A program made the position numbers and the translations under genes. A DNA stretch of 64,000 nucleotides from Actinomadura flavalba DSM 45200. Lineage in GTDB: Bacteria > Actinomycetota > Actinomycetes > Streptosporangiales > Streptosporangiaceae. The stretch lies in assembly GCF_000374305.1 (NCBI RefSeq), contig NZ_KB894096.1, positions 496,001 to 560,000 of the forward strand, read 5' to 3'. A model generated the notes under the pieces. That model was not told the DNA's origin. It made no database searches and saw only the letters and a list, made by a program, of their open reading frames with translations. Below are positions 36,060-49,783 of this stretch, piece after piece. Within the stretch, counting starts at the first letter, position 1. Every line of letters begins with the position of its first letter.

Positions 36060-36752
36060 ATGCGCCGCGGTCTCCTCCTCCCGCTCCTGCTCCCGGCACT
36101 GCTGCTGCCCGGCGCCGCGCCCGCGCTCGCCGACGACGACGCCTACCCCGTCACCCCCTCCACGCGCGCCGACCGGATCGCGTCCCTGTGGAAACGGGAC
36201 CGCGTCGTCGTCACCGACCACGCGCCGCGCTCGCTGCCGCCCGACGCCAAGGCCCGCATCACCGCCGCGACCGAGAAGCTCGGCGCGCCGGTGTACGTCG
36301 CCGTCGAACCCCGGCTGCGGGCCGTCCTGGACGCCCGCGCGCTCCTCCCGCTGCTGCGCGACCGCATGAACGGCGACGGGGTCTACATCGTCCTGGAGGC
36401 GAGCGGCTCGCTCGGCGAGGCGCTCGTCGCCGGGAGCGCCACCGCCGTGATCCCCGAGAAGGCGTGGCGGACCGCCGACTTCGAGCTGGCGTCCGGGGTG
36501 GGCGCCGTCGCCGTCGTCGAGCGGTTCGCCGAGGTCGTCCGGTCCGGGAACGTCGAGGCCCGCTACCGCGCCGCGGTGGAGGCCGAGCGCCCCAAGTCCG
36601 CCACCCGCAAGCGCCTCGACGCCTACGAACGGGCCCGCTCGGAGGAGTCCGCCGTCCAGTGGACCGCCTTCGGCGCCGGGACCGCCGCGAGCGCCGGAGC
36701 CGTTCTGCTGTTCGCGTTCCTGCGCCGCCGCACCCGCCGGACGAGACGATGA
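36060..36752 (+). CDS. Secreted/membrane protein with TPM-like domain, cassette member A
   Basis: 230 residues. A signal peptide (MRRGLLLPLLLPALLLPGAA, Ala-x-Ala near 25-27), an extracytoplasmic domain of about 170 residues, one TM helix (about 201-221), and a basic tail RRRTRRTRR that should stay cytoplasmic. The external domain contains LGAPVYVAVEP...RMNGDGVYIVLEASG, reminiscent of TPM domains, and aligns with the N-terminal domains of the next two genes. It lacks the Cys-containing C-terminal module of those genes. ATGA overlap with member B. I do not recognise a characterised homologue; no function is assigned. Confidence 0.75.
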   Translation: MRRGLLLPLLLPALLLPGAAPALADDDAYPVTPSTRADRIASLWKRDRVVVTDHAPRSLPPDAKARITAATEKLGAPVYVAVEPRLRAVLDARALLPLLRDRMNGDGVYIVLEASGSLGEALVAGSATAVIPEKAWRTADFELASGVGAVAVVERFAEVVRSGNVEARYRAAVEAERPKSATRKRLDAYERARSEESAVQWTAFGAGTAASAGAVLLFAFLRRRTRRTRR

Positions 36753-38026
36753 CCCGTCCCCGGACGCCGCCGCTCGCGCGCCGCATCGACGCCGTCCTCG
36801 CCGCCGCGCTGCTCACTGTTCTCGTCGCCGTGCTCGCATCGGTCACGGCCGCCCGCGCGCACGCCGAGCCCATGCCCCCGCACGCGTACCAGCGGCTCGA
36901 CCGGGTCGGCGCCGCGCTCGCCAAGGACCCGCTGTTCGTCGACCCGGACCTCGCGCCGCTGCTCGGCCGAGCCGACCGGGAACGCGTCCGGGCCGCCATG
37001 ACGGCAGCCACGGCCGCCACCGGGGCGCCCGTCCGCGTCGTCGTGCTGCCCAACCCGACGGACTCCGAGTCCCGCGGCGACGACGACGTGTTCCTCCAGA
37101 TGCTGCACGAGCGGACCGGCCGGGACGCCTACCACGTGCTCGTGACCGACCGCGGCTACATCACCGCCGCCGCCTACGGCGTCCCCGGCGTCCGCTACGG
37201 CGGCTACGACGACGGCTTCCCTCCCGACACCTCCGCCCCGGCCGCGCAGCTCACCGAGCGGATCGTCCACCAGCTCGACGGCTACCGCCTCGGCGCCCGC
37301 CGCGACCGCGCCGTCACACCCCGCGTGCGCACCCCCGCGCCGTGGAACGAGGAGGATCGCCCGCTGCGCAGCCGCGACGACGGCCCCGAGATCGCCGCGC
37401 CCCTGCTCACCGGCCTGCTGCTCGCCGGGCCGCTGCTCGGGCTCCTCCTGCTCGGCGTCCCGCCGCTGGCACGCGCCCTCGGCGCGCGCCGCCGCCGCGC
37501 CACCGGGCGGGACGCGCCGCTGCGCGCCACCCCGCGCCACCTGAGCCGCACCGCCGCCCGCGAGATCGACGGCCTGCGCGGCGACCTCGCCGCCGCCGAC
37601 GGCAACCCCGGCGAGGCGTTCGCCGGGGCCGCCTACGACGCCGCGCACCTGCTGCTGGAGGACGTCACCCGCTCCGGCGGCGCCGAACGCTCCGGCGACC
37701 TGCTCACCGCGCTCGTCCTGGCCCGCCGGGGCCGCCGCGCCCTCGCCGACCGCGACGCGCGGCCCGCGACGCCCTGCTTCATCAACCCGCTGCACGGCCC
37801 GTCCGCGCGCAAGCGCCCGATCCCGGGCCGGGGCGCGTCCCGCCGCGTCTGCGGCGCCTGCGCCGACGCGCCGCGCGGCGCCCTCGCCGGACGCTACCTG
37901 CGCGTCCACGACGACCGGGGTCGCTTCGTCCGGCACGACGACCTCGGCGGGCTGTGGGCCGCCACCGGCCACGGCACCCGGCACGACCCCGCCCCGCGCA
38001 TCCTGGAGCATCTCGGTGTGGACTGA
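36749..38026 (+). CDS. Membrane protein with TPM-like domain and CFxNPLHG/CxxC module, cassette member B
   Basis: 425 residues. N-terminal signal or signal-anchor (about 17-37), external domain (about 45-205) with FVDPDLAPLLGRADRERVR, GAPVRVVVLP and RDAYHVLVTDRGYI, a TM segment near 214-243, then about 180 cytoplasmic residues. The last 90 residues hold CFINPLHG (Cys343), RRVCGAC (Cys368, Cys371) and LWAATGHG, a possible zinc-binding Cys/His/Cys/Cys set. Homologous to member C in both domains and to member A in the external one. Overlaps A by 4 bp and C by 11 bp. Unknown function. Confidence 0.75.
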   Translation: MTRPRTPPLARRIDAVLAAALLTVLVAVLASVTAARAHAEPMPPHAYQRLDRVGAALAKDPLFVDPDLAPLLGRADRERVRAAMTAATAATGAPVRVVVLPNPTDSESRGDDDVFLQMLHERTGRDAYHVLVTDRGYITAAAYGVPGVRYGGYDDGFPPDTSAPAAQLTERIVHQLDGYRLGARRDRAVTPRVRTPAPWNEEDRPLRSRDDGPEIAAPLLTGLLLAGPLLGLLLLGVPPLARALGARRRRATGRDAPLRATPRHLSRTAAREIDGLRGDLAAADGNPGEAFAGAAYDAAHLLLEDVTRSGGAERSGDLLTALVLARRGRRALADRDARPATPCFINPLHGPSARKRPIPGRGASRRVCGACADAPRGALAGRYLRVHDDRGRFVRHDDLGGLWAATGHGTRHDPAPRILEHLGVD

Positions 38027-39239
38027 ACCCTCCCCCGGCGAGCGGCTCGCCGCCGCGCTGCGCCGCTCCCCCGTCCACGTCGACCCGTCGCTGGCGGCGG
38101 CGCTGCCCGCCGCCGACCGCGCCCGGCTGCTCGCCAAGATGCGCGCCGCGCCCGTGCCCGTCTACGTCGTCGTGGTGCCGCTCATCACCGGCGGCACCTG
38201 GTCCGACGCCCGCGAGATGCTGGAGGTCGTGCACGACCGCCTCGGCCGCGACGGCGTCTACGTCACCGCCGGGGGCGACCTCAACCGGCTCACCGCCCGG
38301 CAGTGGGGCGGCGGCGCCGACCCCTACGGCGACGGCGGACGGCACGCGCGCAAGGCCGCCAACGCGATCGGCCTCGATCCGGCGCTGCGCAAGGCCCCGC
38401 CCGGCACCCTGCTCGACCGCTTCCTCGACCTGATCATCGCGGGCACCGGGGAGCAGGAGTACAAGCGGCAGTCCGCCGACCTGGAACGGCGCGTCAGGTC
38501 CCGGTCCGCGTCGCCGATCCCCGGCGCACGCGGCGACGACTCGGCCTGGCCGGTCGTGGGCGGCGCCGCCGGGCTCGCCGTCGCCGGTGTCGCGGGCCTG
38601 CTGCTGTGGCGGCACCGCCGGATGCGGGTCGCCCGCCCGGCGGGCAGCGCGCTGCTGCTGCCCCGGACCGTGTTCACCACCGCCGGGCACGCCTCGCAGG
38701 AGGAGCTGCGCGCGCAGGCGTCCCGCGAGGTCGTCGCGTTCGGCGAGGCACTGGACGCCGCCGACGTCCCCGGCACCGCCGAGCGCCCCCGCGAACTGCT
38801 CACCCTCGCCCTGGACGCCTACCAGGCCGCCGGGACCACGCTCGACGCCGCGCGCGGCATGCCCGACCTCGCCGGTGTGCTCGTCCTGGTCGACCTGGGC
38901 CGCGACGCCCTCGCCTCCGCCACGTCCGTCGCGGCGGGAGGGCCGGAGATCCCGCTCGAACCGCTGTGCTTCTTCAACCCGCTGCACGGCGACGCCACCG
39001 TCCGCGTCGACTGGCGCCCCCTCGGCTCCCGCGAACGCCTCAACGTCCGCGCCTGCGCCGACTGCGCCCGCGCCGTCAAGCAGCGCCGCACCCCCGACGT
39101 CCTCCTCGACCGCACGGGCCCCGACCCGATCCCCTACTTCGAGTCCGACCCCGCCCACAGCATCTGGGCCGCCACCGGCTACGGCCAGTTCGCCACCGAC
39201 CTGGTACCCCGCATCCTCCGCGGCGACCTCCACCGCTGA
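38016..39239 (+). CDS. Membrane protein with TPM-like domain and CFxNPLHG/CxxC module, cassette member C
   Basis: 407 residues. The TPM-like domain (VHVDPSLAAALPAADRARLL, PVYVVVVPL, RLGRDGVYVTAGGD) starts right at the N-terminus with no signal peptide. One TM helix lies at about 177-198 followed by RHRRMR, which by the positive-inside rule would place the first domain outside. The C-terminal module has CFFNPLHG (Cys318), RACADC (Cys347, Cys350) and IWAATGYG, matching member B. Either the N-terminal domain is cytoplasmic and topology is inverted, or export relies on partners. GTG start inside the end of member B. A long hairpin (39362-39389) follows. Confidence 0.75.
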   Translation: MWTEPSPGERLAAALRRSPVHVDPSLAAALPAADRARLLAKMRAAPVPVYVVVVPLITGGTWSDAREMLEVVHDRLGRDGVYVTAGGDLNRLTARQWGGGADPYGDGGRHARKAANAIGLDPALRKAPPGTLLDRFLDLIIAGTGEQEYKRQSADLERRVRSRSASPIPGARGDDSAWPVVGGAAGLAVAGVAGLLLWRHRRMRVARPAGSALLLPRTVFTTAGHASQEELRAQASREVVAFGEALDAADVPGTAERPRELLTLALDAYQAAGTTLDAARGMPDLAGVLVLVDLGRDALASATSVAAGGPEIPLEPLCFFNPLHGDATVRVDWRPLGSRERLNVRACADCARAVKQRRTPDVLLDRTGPDPIPYFESDPAHSIWAATGYGQFATDLVPRILRGDLHR

Positions 39240-39361
39240 ACCCATCCCCGGAAGCCCGGAAGCCGCCGACCTCCGGGCAGAACGGCCCCGCCGTCTTCGA
39301 GAGACATCACGTCCACGGGGACACCTGGACGCGGTTTCGGATGACCGCCTTGACGTAGTAA

Positions 39362-39389
39362 GGCCGCCTCCGGGGTTTCGGAGGCGGCC
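39362..39389. terminator. Bidirectional hairpin between cassette and whiA
   Basis: 11-bp perfect arms GGCCGCCTCCG (39362-39372) and CGGAGGCGGCC (39379-39389) with a 6-nt loop. It lies between the converging member C and whiA genes, 25 bp from the whiA stop. Confidence 0.7.
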
Positions 39390-39413
39390 GTGGTGCGGCG
39401 GTGCGGTGGGTGG

Positions 39414-40394
39414 TCAGGGTGAGAGCATGTCGGCGGTGAGGTTGGCCTCGGTGCCGGGGACGCCCTGGTCGCCCGCGCGCTTGTCGGCCATCGCCAGCAG
39501 ACGCCTTATACGGCCGGCGATGGCGTCCTTGGTGAGCGGCGGGTCGGCGAGCTGGCCCAGCTCCTCCAGGGACGCCTGCTTGTGCTCCAGGCGGAGGCGG
39601 CCCGCGTTCACCAGGTGCTCGGGCGCGTCGTCGCCGAGGATCTCCAGGGCGCGCGCCACGCGGGCGCCCGCCGCGACGGCCGCGCGGGCCGAGCGGCGCA
39701 GGTTCGCGTCGTCGAAGTTGGCCAGGCGGTTCGCCGTCGCGCGGACCTCGCGGCGCATCCGCCGCTCCTCCCAGGCCAGCACGCTGTCGTGCGCGCCGAG
39801 GCGGGTGAGCAGCGCGCTGATCGCGTCGCCGTCGCGCACGACGACGCGGTCGACGCCGCGCACCTCGCGGGCCTTGGCGTGGATCTTCAGGCGGCGGGCC
39901 GCGCCGACGAGCGCCAGCGCCGCCTCCGGACCCGGGCAGGTGACCTCCAGCGACATCGACCGGCCCGGCTCGGTCAGCGAACCGTGCGCCAGGAACGCCC
40001 CCCGCCACGCCGACTCGGCGTCGCACGCCGCCCCCGCCACCACGTGCCGGGGCAGCCCCCGCACCGGACGGCCGTTGTTGTCGATCAGACCGGTCTGCCG
40101 GGCGAGGGACTCACCGTCGCGGAAGACCCGCACCACGTAGCGGTTGCCCTTGCGCAACCCGCTCGGCGCCAGCACCACGACCTCGGAGGTGTGGCCGAAC
40201 ACCTCGACGATGTCCTTGCGCAGCCGGCGCGCCGCCACCCCGGTGTCGATCTCCGCCTCGACCACGATCCGCCCGCTGACCAGATGCAGGCCGCCCGCGA
40301 ACCGCAGCAGCGTCGAGACCTCCGCCTTGCGGCAGCAGGGCCGCAACACCGTGAGCCTGCTCAGCTCGTCCTTCACCACGCCGGTCATCGCCAT
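39414..40394 (-). CDS. whiA: DNA-binding protein WhiA
   Basis: 326 residues. N-terminal LAGLIDADG-like fold ([20 protein letters not shown], then [18 protein letters not shown]) and C-terminal helix-turn-helix ([20 protein letters not shown], then [20 protein letters not shown]). In streptomycetes WhiA acts with WhiB to switch growing hyphae into sporulation septation; in other Gram-positives it influences division. Start: ATG 40394 has GAGAGGG 7 nt upstream; the ATG two codons later is an alternative. Downstream of yvcK by 63 bp in the conserved uvrC-rapZ-yvcK-whiA run. Confidence 0.96.
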   Translation of the reverse strand: MAMTGVVKDELSRLTVLRPCCRKAEVSTLLRFAGGLHLVSGRIVVEAEIDTGVAARRLRKDIVEVFGHTSEVVVLAPSGLRKGNRYVVRVFRDGESLARQTGLIDNNGRPVRGLPRHVVAGAACDAESAWRGAFLAHGSLTEPGRSMSLEVTCPGPEAALALVGAARRLKIHAKAREVRGVDRVVVRDGDAISALLTRLGAHDSVLAWEERRMRREVRATANRLANFDDANLRRSARAAVAAGARVARALEILGDDAPEHLVNAGRLRLEHKQASLEELGQLADPPLTKDAIAGRIRRLLAMADKRAGDQGVPGTEANLTADMLSP

Positions 40395-40457
40395 AGATGA
40401 ACCCTCTCCCCCTATCGGACTCCCGGTCAGTCTGGCCGATGACGGCACCGCCGGGCG

Positions 40458-41465
40458 TCACTGCGCGAATATCTGTACGAAGGCTTGGGCCAGCAGGGCG
40501 GGATCATGACGCGGCGCGCCACCCGGATCGGCGACGTCCGCCAGCACCAGCCTCCCGCCGAGCGCCGTCACGGCCTTGTCGAGCGCCCCGGTGTCCTCCA
40601 CGACGTTGCCGTCGGCGAGGACGACGTCGATGCGCAGATCGGGCGCGTGCGCCTGGAGGACCTCCAGGTGGGCCTGGGGGGAGAAGCCCTCGGTCTCGCC
40701 CGGCTGCGGCACCAGGTTCAGCGCCACCACCCGGCGTGCCGCCGTGCGCGTCAGCGCCCGCGCCAGCGCCGGGACCTTCAGGTGCGGGAGCACGCTGGTG
40801 AACCACGAGCCGGGTCCGAACACGACCCAGTCGGCGTCCTCCACGGCCGTCAGCGTCTCCACGCAGGCGGGCGGATCGGACGGAACCAGGTCGATGCCGA
40901 GCACCCGGCCGGGCGTGCCCGCGCACGCCACCTGGCCCTTCACCCGGCTGACGTCGTCGGGACGGTCGGGATCGGCGCCGCGCACCTCGGCGACGATGTC
41001 CATCGGGACCGCCGCCATCGGCAGCACCCGGCCGTGCGCGCCGAGCAGCCGCCCGACCCACTCCAGCCCCTCGACCGTGGAGCCGGTGCGCTCGGACAGC
41101 AGCTCCCACAGCGCGACGATGAGCAGGTTCCCGACGGCGTGGTCGTGCAGCGCTCCCCGGCTGCGGAACCGGTGCTGCACCACGTCGCGCCAGGTCTGGC
41201 CCCACTCGTCGTCGCCGCACAGCGCGGCCAGCGCCATCCGCAGGTCGCCCGGGGGAAGGACGCCCAGCTCGGCGCGTAAGCGGCCGCTGGAGCCGCCGTC
41301 GTCGGCGACGGTGACGACGGCGGTCAACCGGTCGGTGACCCGCCGGAGCGCCGACAGCGACGCGTAGAGCCCGTGGCCGCCGCCGAGCGCCACGACCTTC
41401 GGTGACTGGCCCTCCACCGTGCCGCGCATCTCCTCGTTCCCGGCCCGCGCACGGGCCACGCTCAC
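40458..41465 (-). CDS. yvcK: YvcK/CofD-like gluconeogenesis factor
   Basis: 335 residues of the 2-phospho-L-lactate transferase (CofD) fold. Motifs: KVVALGGGHGLYASLSAL, VVTVADDGGSSGRLR, GVLPPGDLRMALAAL, and FGPGSWFTSVLPHL. B. subtilis YvcK binds UDP-GlcNAc and is needed on gluconeogenic carbon sources; the mycobacterial homologue (CuvA) links nutrient use to cell-wall growth. GTG start overlaps the rapZ stop (GTGA), so both are translated together. Confidence 0.95.
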   Translation of the reverse strand: MSVARARAGNEEMRGTVEGQSPKVVALGGGHGLYASLSALRRVTDRLTAVVTVADDGGSSGRLRAELGVLPPGDLRMALAALCGDDEWGQTWRDVVQHRFRSRGALHDHAVGNLLIVALWELLSERTGSTVEGLEWVGRLLGAHGRVLPMAAVPMDIVAEVRGADPDRPDDVSRVKGQVACAGTPGRVLGIDLVPSDPPACVETLTAVEDADWVVFGPGSWFTSVLPHLKVPALARALTRTAARRVVALNLVPQPGETEGFSPQAHLEVLQAHAPDLRIDVVLADGNVVEDTGALDKAVTALGGRLVLADVADPGGAPRHDPALLAQAFVQIFAQ

Positions 41466-42329
41466 TCCCGGCCGAGGTCGCGGTGGGCGACCTGCACCTC
41501 GATGCCGTCGTCCCTCAGCCGGGCGGCGATCTGTTCCGCCATGGCCACACTACGGTGTTTACCGCCGGTACACCCCACGGCGAGTGTCACGTAGTGCTTG
41601 CCCTCGCGGTCGTAGCCCTCGGCGAGCAGCCGCAGCACCTCGGTGTAGGCGTCCAGGAACTCCTTGGCGCCGGGACGGCTCAGCACGTAGTCGCGGACGT
41701 CGGTGTCGCGGCCGGTCTTGGGGCGCAGTTCGGGCACCCAGTGCGGGTTCGGCAGGAACCGGCAGTCGACGACGAGGTCGGCGTCGACGGGCAGGCCGTA
41801 CTTGTAGCCGAACGAGACGACGGTCGCGCGCAGGCTGGACTCGCCGGTGTCGTGGCCGAAGAACCCGACGATCTTCGCCCGCAGCTCGTGCACGTTCAGG
41901 CCGCTGGTGTCGATGACCAGGTCGGCCTCGGCGCGGACCTCGCGGACGAGGTCGCGTTCGCGGGCGATGCCGTCGACCAGGCGCCCGTCGCCCTGGAGCG
42001 GGTGCGGACGGCGGACGCTCTCGAACCGCCGCACCAGGTCGGCGTCGCCCGCCTCCAGGAAGACGACGCGCGGGTGCACGCCGCGCGCCTCCAGCTCGGC
42101 GATCGAGGTGTGCAGGTCGGCGGTGAAGCCGCGGCTGCGCACGTCGACCACGACGGCGATGCGGGGCACCGCGTCCTTCACCCGGCCGCCCAGGTCGGCC
42201 ATGGTGGCCAGCAGCCCCGGCGGCAGGTTGTCGACCACGAACCAGTCGAGGTCTTCCAGGGCCTTGGCCGCCGTACTGCGTCCCGCGCCGGACATGCCCG
42301 TCACGATGATGATGTCGGGCACGTTCGTC

Positions 42330-42340
<11 letters not shown>
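41462..42340 (-). CDS. rapZ: RNase adapter / nucleotide-binding protein RapZ
   Basis: 292 residues. N-terminal P-loop [16 protein letters not shown], a Walker-B-like region ([11 protein letters not shown]), and the C-terminal [18 protein letters not shown], the domain that binds GlcN6P-pathway signals in E. coli RapZ. In Gram-positives its direct role is less clear; the fixed linkage to yvcK suggests control of amino-sugar and cell-wall precursor supply. The frame extends upstream to 42412, but ATG 42340 has GGGGGAG 6 nt upstream and the expected N-terminus. It overlaps the uvrC stop by 11 bp. Confidence 0.95.
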
Positions 42341-44348
<2,008 letters not shown>

Positions 44349-44354
44349 GCTTCC

Positions 44355-44360
44355 AGCGTA
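44355..44360 (-). promoter_or_regulatory. -10 box TACGCT of a leaderless uvrC promoter
   Basis: TACGCT-N6-GTG on the minus strand. It would start the uvrC-rapZ-yvcK-whiA transcript. Confidence 0.6.
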
Positions 44361-44398
44361 GTCGGCACCACCGACAACCGGGGACGGGCGACGGGCCG

Positions 44399-45004
44399 CT
44401 ACGCCGGGCCGGGCGCGTCGTGCGGCGGCGTGGTCCCGGCGGGGCGGTCGAGCAGGAGGTCGGTGGCGCGGGCGAGGACCTGTGCGCGGGTGCGGTCGCC
44501 GTGGTCGGCGGCGAGGAAGTGCTGCCCGATCGCCGCGCAGAAGGCCAGCAGGCTCCGGGCCTCGACCTCGTCGGGGTCGGCGCAGAAGGTGCCGATCACC
44601 TCGCGCAGCAGCCCCATGCGGCGGCCGTCGACGCGGCGCAGCCGGGCGGCGACCACCTCGTCGCGCCGGGCCCAGTCGCGGACGGCGAGGTCGATGGGCA
44701 GCAGGCGGTCGTCGGAGAACGTGAGCGCGCCCGCGCGCCGGATCTTGGTCCTGGGGTCGCCGCCCTCGTGCTCGACGCGGTCGAGCACCTCGTCGACGCT
44801 CTCGTGCTCCCAGGCGTCCAGCATCGCCTCCAGCAGGGCGCCACGGTCGGCGAAGTGCCCGTAGAACCCGCCCTTGGTGACGCCGAGCCGCTTGGCCAGC
44901 ACCTCGACGCGCACGGCGTCGACGCCTCCCTCCGCGAGGACCCGCAGTCCTTCGTCGACCCACCGGTCGCGCGGTGTGCGCGTCACGGCCACGGTGTGAC
45001 CCAC
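44399..45004 (-). CDS. TetR-family transcriptional regulator
   Basis: 201 residues. N-terminal helix-turn-helix [20 protein letters not shown] followed by [11 protein letters not shown], a textbook TetR DNA-binding domain; the C-terminal ligand domain is helical and unremarkable. It diverges from a DUF2867-like gene, with two TATACG-N4-CGTATA palindromes in the 86-bp gap, so autoregulation and control of that neighbour are likely. GTG 45004 chosen; no good ribosome binding site, start approximate. Confidence 0.92.
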   Translation of the reverse strand: MGHTVAVTRTPRDRWVDEGLRVLAEGGVDAVRVEVLAKRLGVTKGGFYGHFADRGALLEAMLDAWEHESVDEVLDRVEHEGGDPRTKIRRAGALTFSDDRLLPIDLAVRDWARRDEVVAARLRRVDGRRMGLLREVIGTFCADPDEVEARSLLAFCAAIGQHFLAADHGDRTRAQVLARATDLLLDRPAGTTPPHDAPGPA

Positions 45005-45019
45005 CTCACTTCACAGTTG

Positions 45020-45072
45020 TATATACGGAGCCGTATATATCGGTCTAGCGTCGAGTTATACGCCACCGTATA
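45020..45072. promoter_or_regulatory. Two TetR-type operators TATACG-N4-CGTATA
   Basis: Site 1 (45020-45039) is a perfect inverted repeat with 9-bp arms TATATACGG/CCGTATATA and a 2-bp centre. Site 2 (45057-45072) is TATACG-CCAC-CGTATA. Centres are 35 bp apart, between the divergent TetR and DUF2867-like genes. The A+T-rich arms probably overlap the -10 regions of both promoters. Confidence 0.75.
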
Positions 45073-45090
45073 CAAGGACGGAGACCACCG

Positions 45091-45561
45091 ATGACCGTGC
45101 ACGGAACCGTGGGAGCCCACGCCGTCCCCGCCTCCCTCCGCACGCTCGGCACCCTGCCCGCCGTCGACTACGCCGACGACTTCGTCTTCGCCACGGACGT
45201 CGCCGCCACCCCGGAAAGGTGGGCGCGGGCGATGTTCGGCGACGTGCCGAGCCCCGGCGAACGGTTCATCTGGCGCGGCCTGCTCGGGCTCCGGCTCGCC
45301 CGCGGGCGCTCGCCGGAGACGGTCGCCGGATGGCGGGTCACCGGACGCGGCCCGGACTGGATCAGGCTGGAGGCCGCCTCCCGGTCGCTGACCGCCAACC
45401 TCGTCGTCCGGGCGGGCGGCGGCCAGGTGGCGCTGGGCACGCTGATGCACTACCGCCGGCCGCTCGGGCGCCTGGTGTGGACGCCGCTGTCCGCCGTCCA
45501 CCGGCGCCTGGCGCCGGGCGTGTTCGGCCCCGCAGCGGCGACGATCCGGGCGGACGGCTAG
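45091..45561 (+). CDS. DUF2867-like hypothetical protein
   Basis: 156 residues, no signal peptide or TM helix. Contents: ATPERWARAMFGDVPSPGER, GWRVTGRGPDWIRLEA and LMHYRRPLGRLVWTPLSAVH, which resembles the SRPBCC-like DUF2867 fold. The function is unknown. Its only visible link is to the divergent TetR regulator, suggesting a small inducible cytoplasmic protein. GGACGGAG precedes the ATG. The stop overlaps the converging Rieske stop by 4 bp. Confidence 0.75.
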   Translation: MTVHGTVGAHAVPASLRTLGTLPAVDYADDFVFATDVAATPERWARAMFGDVPSPGERFIWRGLLGLRLARGRSPETVAGWRVTGRGPDWIRLEAASRSLTANLVVRAGGGQVALGTLMHYRRPLGRLVWTPLSAVHRRLAPGVFGPAAATIRADG

Positions 45562-45986
45562 GCGCCGACGATCGCGTCGCCGTCGAGCCGGACGGGGTAC
45601 TCCTTCAGCGGCGCCTTCGCCGGACCCTTCTTGACGGACCCGTCGGCGATGGCGAACGCGCTCTTGTGGCACGGGCACTCCACCAGGCCGTCGGCGACCC
45701 GGTCGGTCTGGCAGCCCTGATGGGTGCAGGTGGAGTCGAACGCCTTGAACTCGCCCCGCGCGGGCTGGGTGACGACGACCTTGAGGGCGCTGTTGATCGT
45801 GCCACCGCCCACCGGGACGTCGGCCGCCTTCGCCAGCTCCCTGCCCGCCAGCGCGCTCGCGTCGCGGGCGGGCTCGGCCGTGGGCGCGCACGCGCCCAGG
45901 ACGGCCGCCGCGCACGCGGCGCCGCCGCCCGCCAGCACCGTGCGGCGCGGCGGTCCGCCGGGCACCGCGGTCACGTCATCGCTCAT
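45558..45986 (-). CDS. Rieske [2Fe-2S] protein with Tat signal
   Basis: 142 residues. A twin-arginine signal ([20 protein letters not shown]) with a possible lipobox Cys (LGAC), then a Rieske domain with CTHQGC and CPCHKSAF, the two Cys-x-His clusters binding the 2Fe-2S centre. It would be folded before Tat export and attached outside the membrane. The redox partner is unknown. An ATG at 45995 gives three more residues. Located between uvrA and the TetR pair, as often seen in actinomycetes. Confidence 0.9.
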   Translation of the reverse strand: MSDDVTAVPGGPPRRTVLAGGGAACAAAVLGACAPTAEPARDASALAGRELAKAADVPVGGGTINSALKVVVTQPARGEFKAFDSTCTHQGCQTDRVADGLVECPCHKSAFAIADGSVKKGPAKAPLKEYPVRLDGDAIVGA

Positions 45987-46042
45987 GGTCCACATGATGA
46001 CCCATACGCGCCGGTGCGCGGGCCGGGTTCAGCGCCCGGGGC

Positions 46043-48877
<2,835 letters not shown>

Positions 48878-49006
48878 GGCGTTGTTCCCGGTCCTTTGCG
48901 TTGCGGGCGCGACCCGTCGGGACGCGACGCGTCCCCGGTTGGGGCTGACGAGAGGGGCTGGCACTCTCCCCGACATGTAACAGCGGCCCCCGTCGCTTCA
49001 TTTCGA

Positions 49007-49022
49007 CCGTACACGTGTTCGA
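49007..49022 (-). promoter_or_regulatory. LexA/SOS-box-like site upstream of uvrA
   Basis: On the minus strand TCGAAC-ACGT-GTACGG matches the actinobacterial SOS consensus TCGAAC-N4-GTTCGA at 10 of 12 positions. It sits in the 182-bp gap between uvrA and a divergent-side GNAT gene, the expected place for SOS control of uvrA. Confidence 0.6.
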
Positions 49023-49066
49023 ACATCACCCGCCACCGGAACGCGCCCCTCCCCCGCGCCCGCGCC

Positions 49067-49660
49067 TCAGCTCCGGCGCGGGCCGCCGGCCAGCACGAAG
49101 CGCATCCGGCGGCCCGTCTCGGCGTGCGCGACGGGCGGATGGTCGAAGCACCCGGCGAGCGTGTAGCCGAGCCGCCGGGCGACGGCGGCGCTGGCGGCGT
49201 TGCCGACGTCACAGTGGATCTCCAGCCGCCGGACGCCCGGCAGCGCCAGGCCCGCCCGGGTGAGCGCGCCCGCCGCGCCGGTCGCGAGGCCGCGCCCGGT
49301 GTGGGCCGAGTGGACCCAGTAGCCGATCTCCAGGACGCCGGGGCCGCCCCGGGCGTGCAGCGCGCAGCCGCCGAGGACGCGCGGCGCGGCGCCGCCGTCC
49401 GGCGCGAAGATCCCGTAGGAGAAGGCGGTGCAGGCGTCCCAGTCGCGCCGGGCACCGCGCACGAAGTCGGCGCGCTCCCCCGGCGCGGACGGCGCGGTGG
49501 CCCACGCCATCCACGCGTGCAGCTCGGTGAACGACTCGGTGACGGCGCGGTCGACGGCGGGGGCGTCCCCGTCGCGCCAGCGGCGCAGCACGGCCGCGCC
49601 GAGGACGAACCGCTCCGGCGGCCGTCCGCCGGGCCGCCACGCCTGCGGGTCCGTCGTCAT
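49067..49660 (-). CDS. GNAT N-acetyltransferase
   Basis: 197 residues with the RimJ/L-like layout: LRRWRDGDAPAVDRAV, then LEIGYWVHSAHTGRGLATGA (acetyl-CoA loop GRGLA) and VRRLEIHCDVGNAASAAVAR. Substrate unknown. ATG 49660 is 6 nt after CAGGAT (49672-49667), so leaderless; a longer open frame upstream is not coding. Confidence 0.88.
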   Translation of the reverse strand: MTTDPQAWRPGGRPPERFVLGAAVLRRWRDGDAPAVDRAVTESFTELHAWMAWATAPSAPGERADFVRGARRDWDACTAFSYGIFAPDGGAAPRVLGGCALHARGGPGVLEIGYWVHSAHTGRGLATGAAGALTRAGLALPGVRRLEIHCDVGNAASAAVARRLGYTLAGCFDHPPVAHAETGRRMRFVLAGGPRRS

Positions 49661-49783
49661 CTCCTCATCCTGTCCCGCCGCGCCCGTCCCGGCCACCGGA
49701 ATACGCGCCCCGGCCCGGACCGCGGCCATGATCGCTAGTTTGGGAGCGTTCCACCCGCCCCGGAGTACCGAAGGAGTCCCCCC

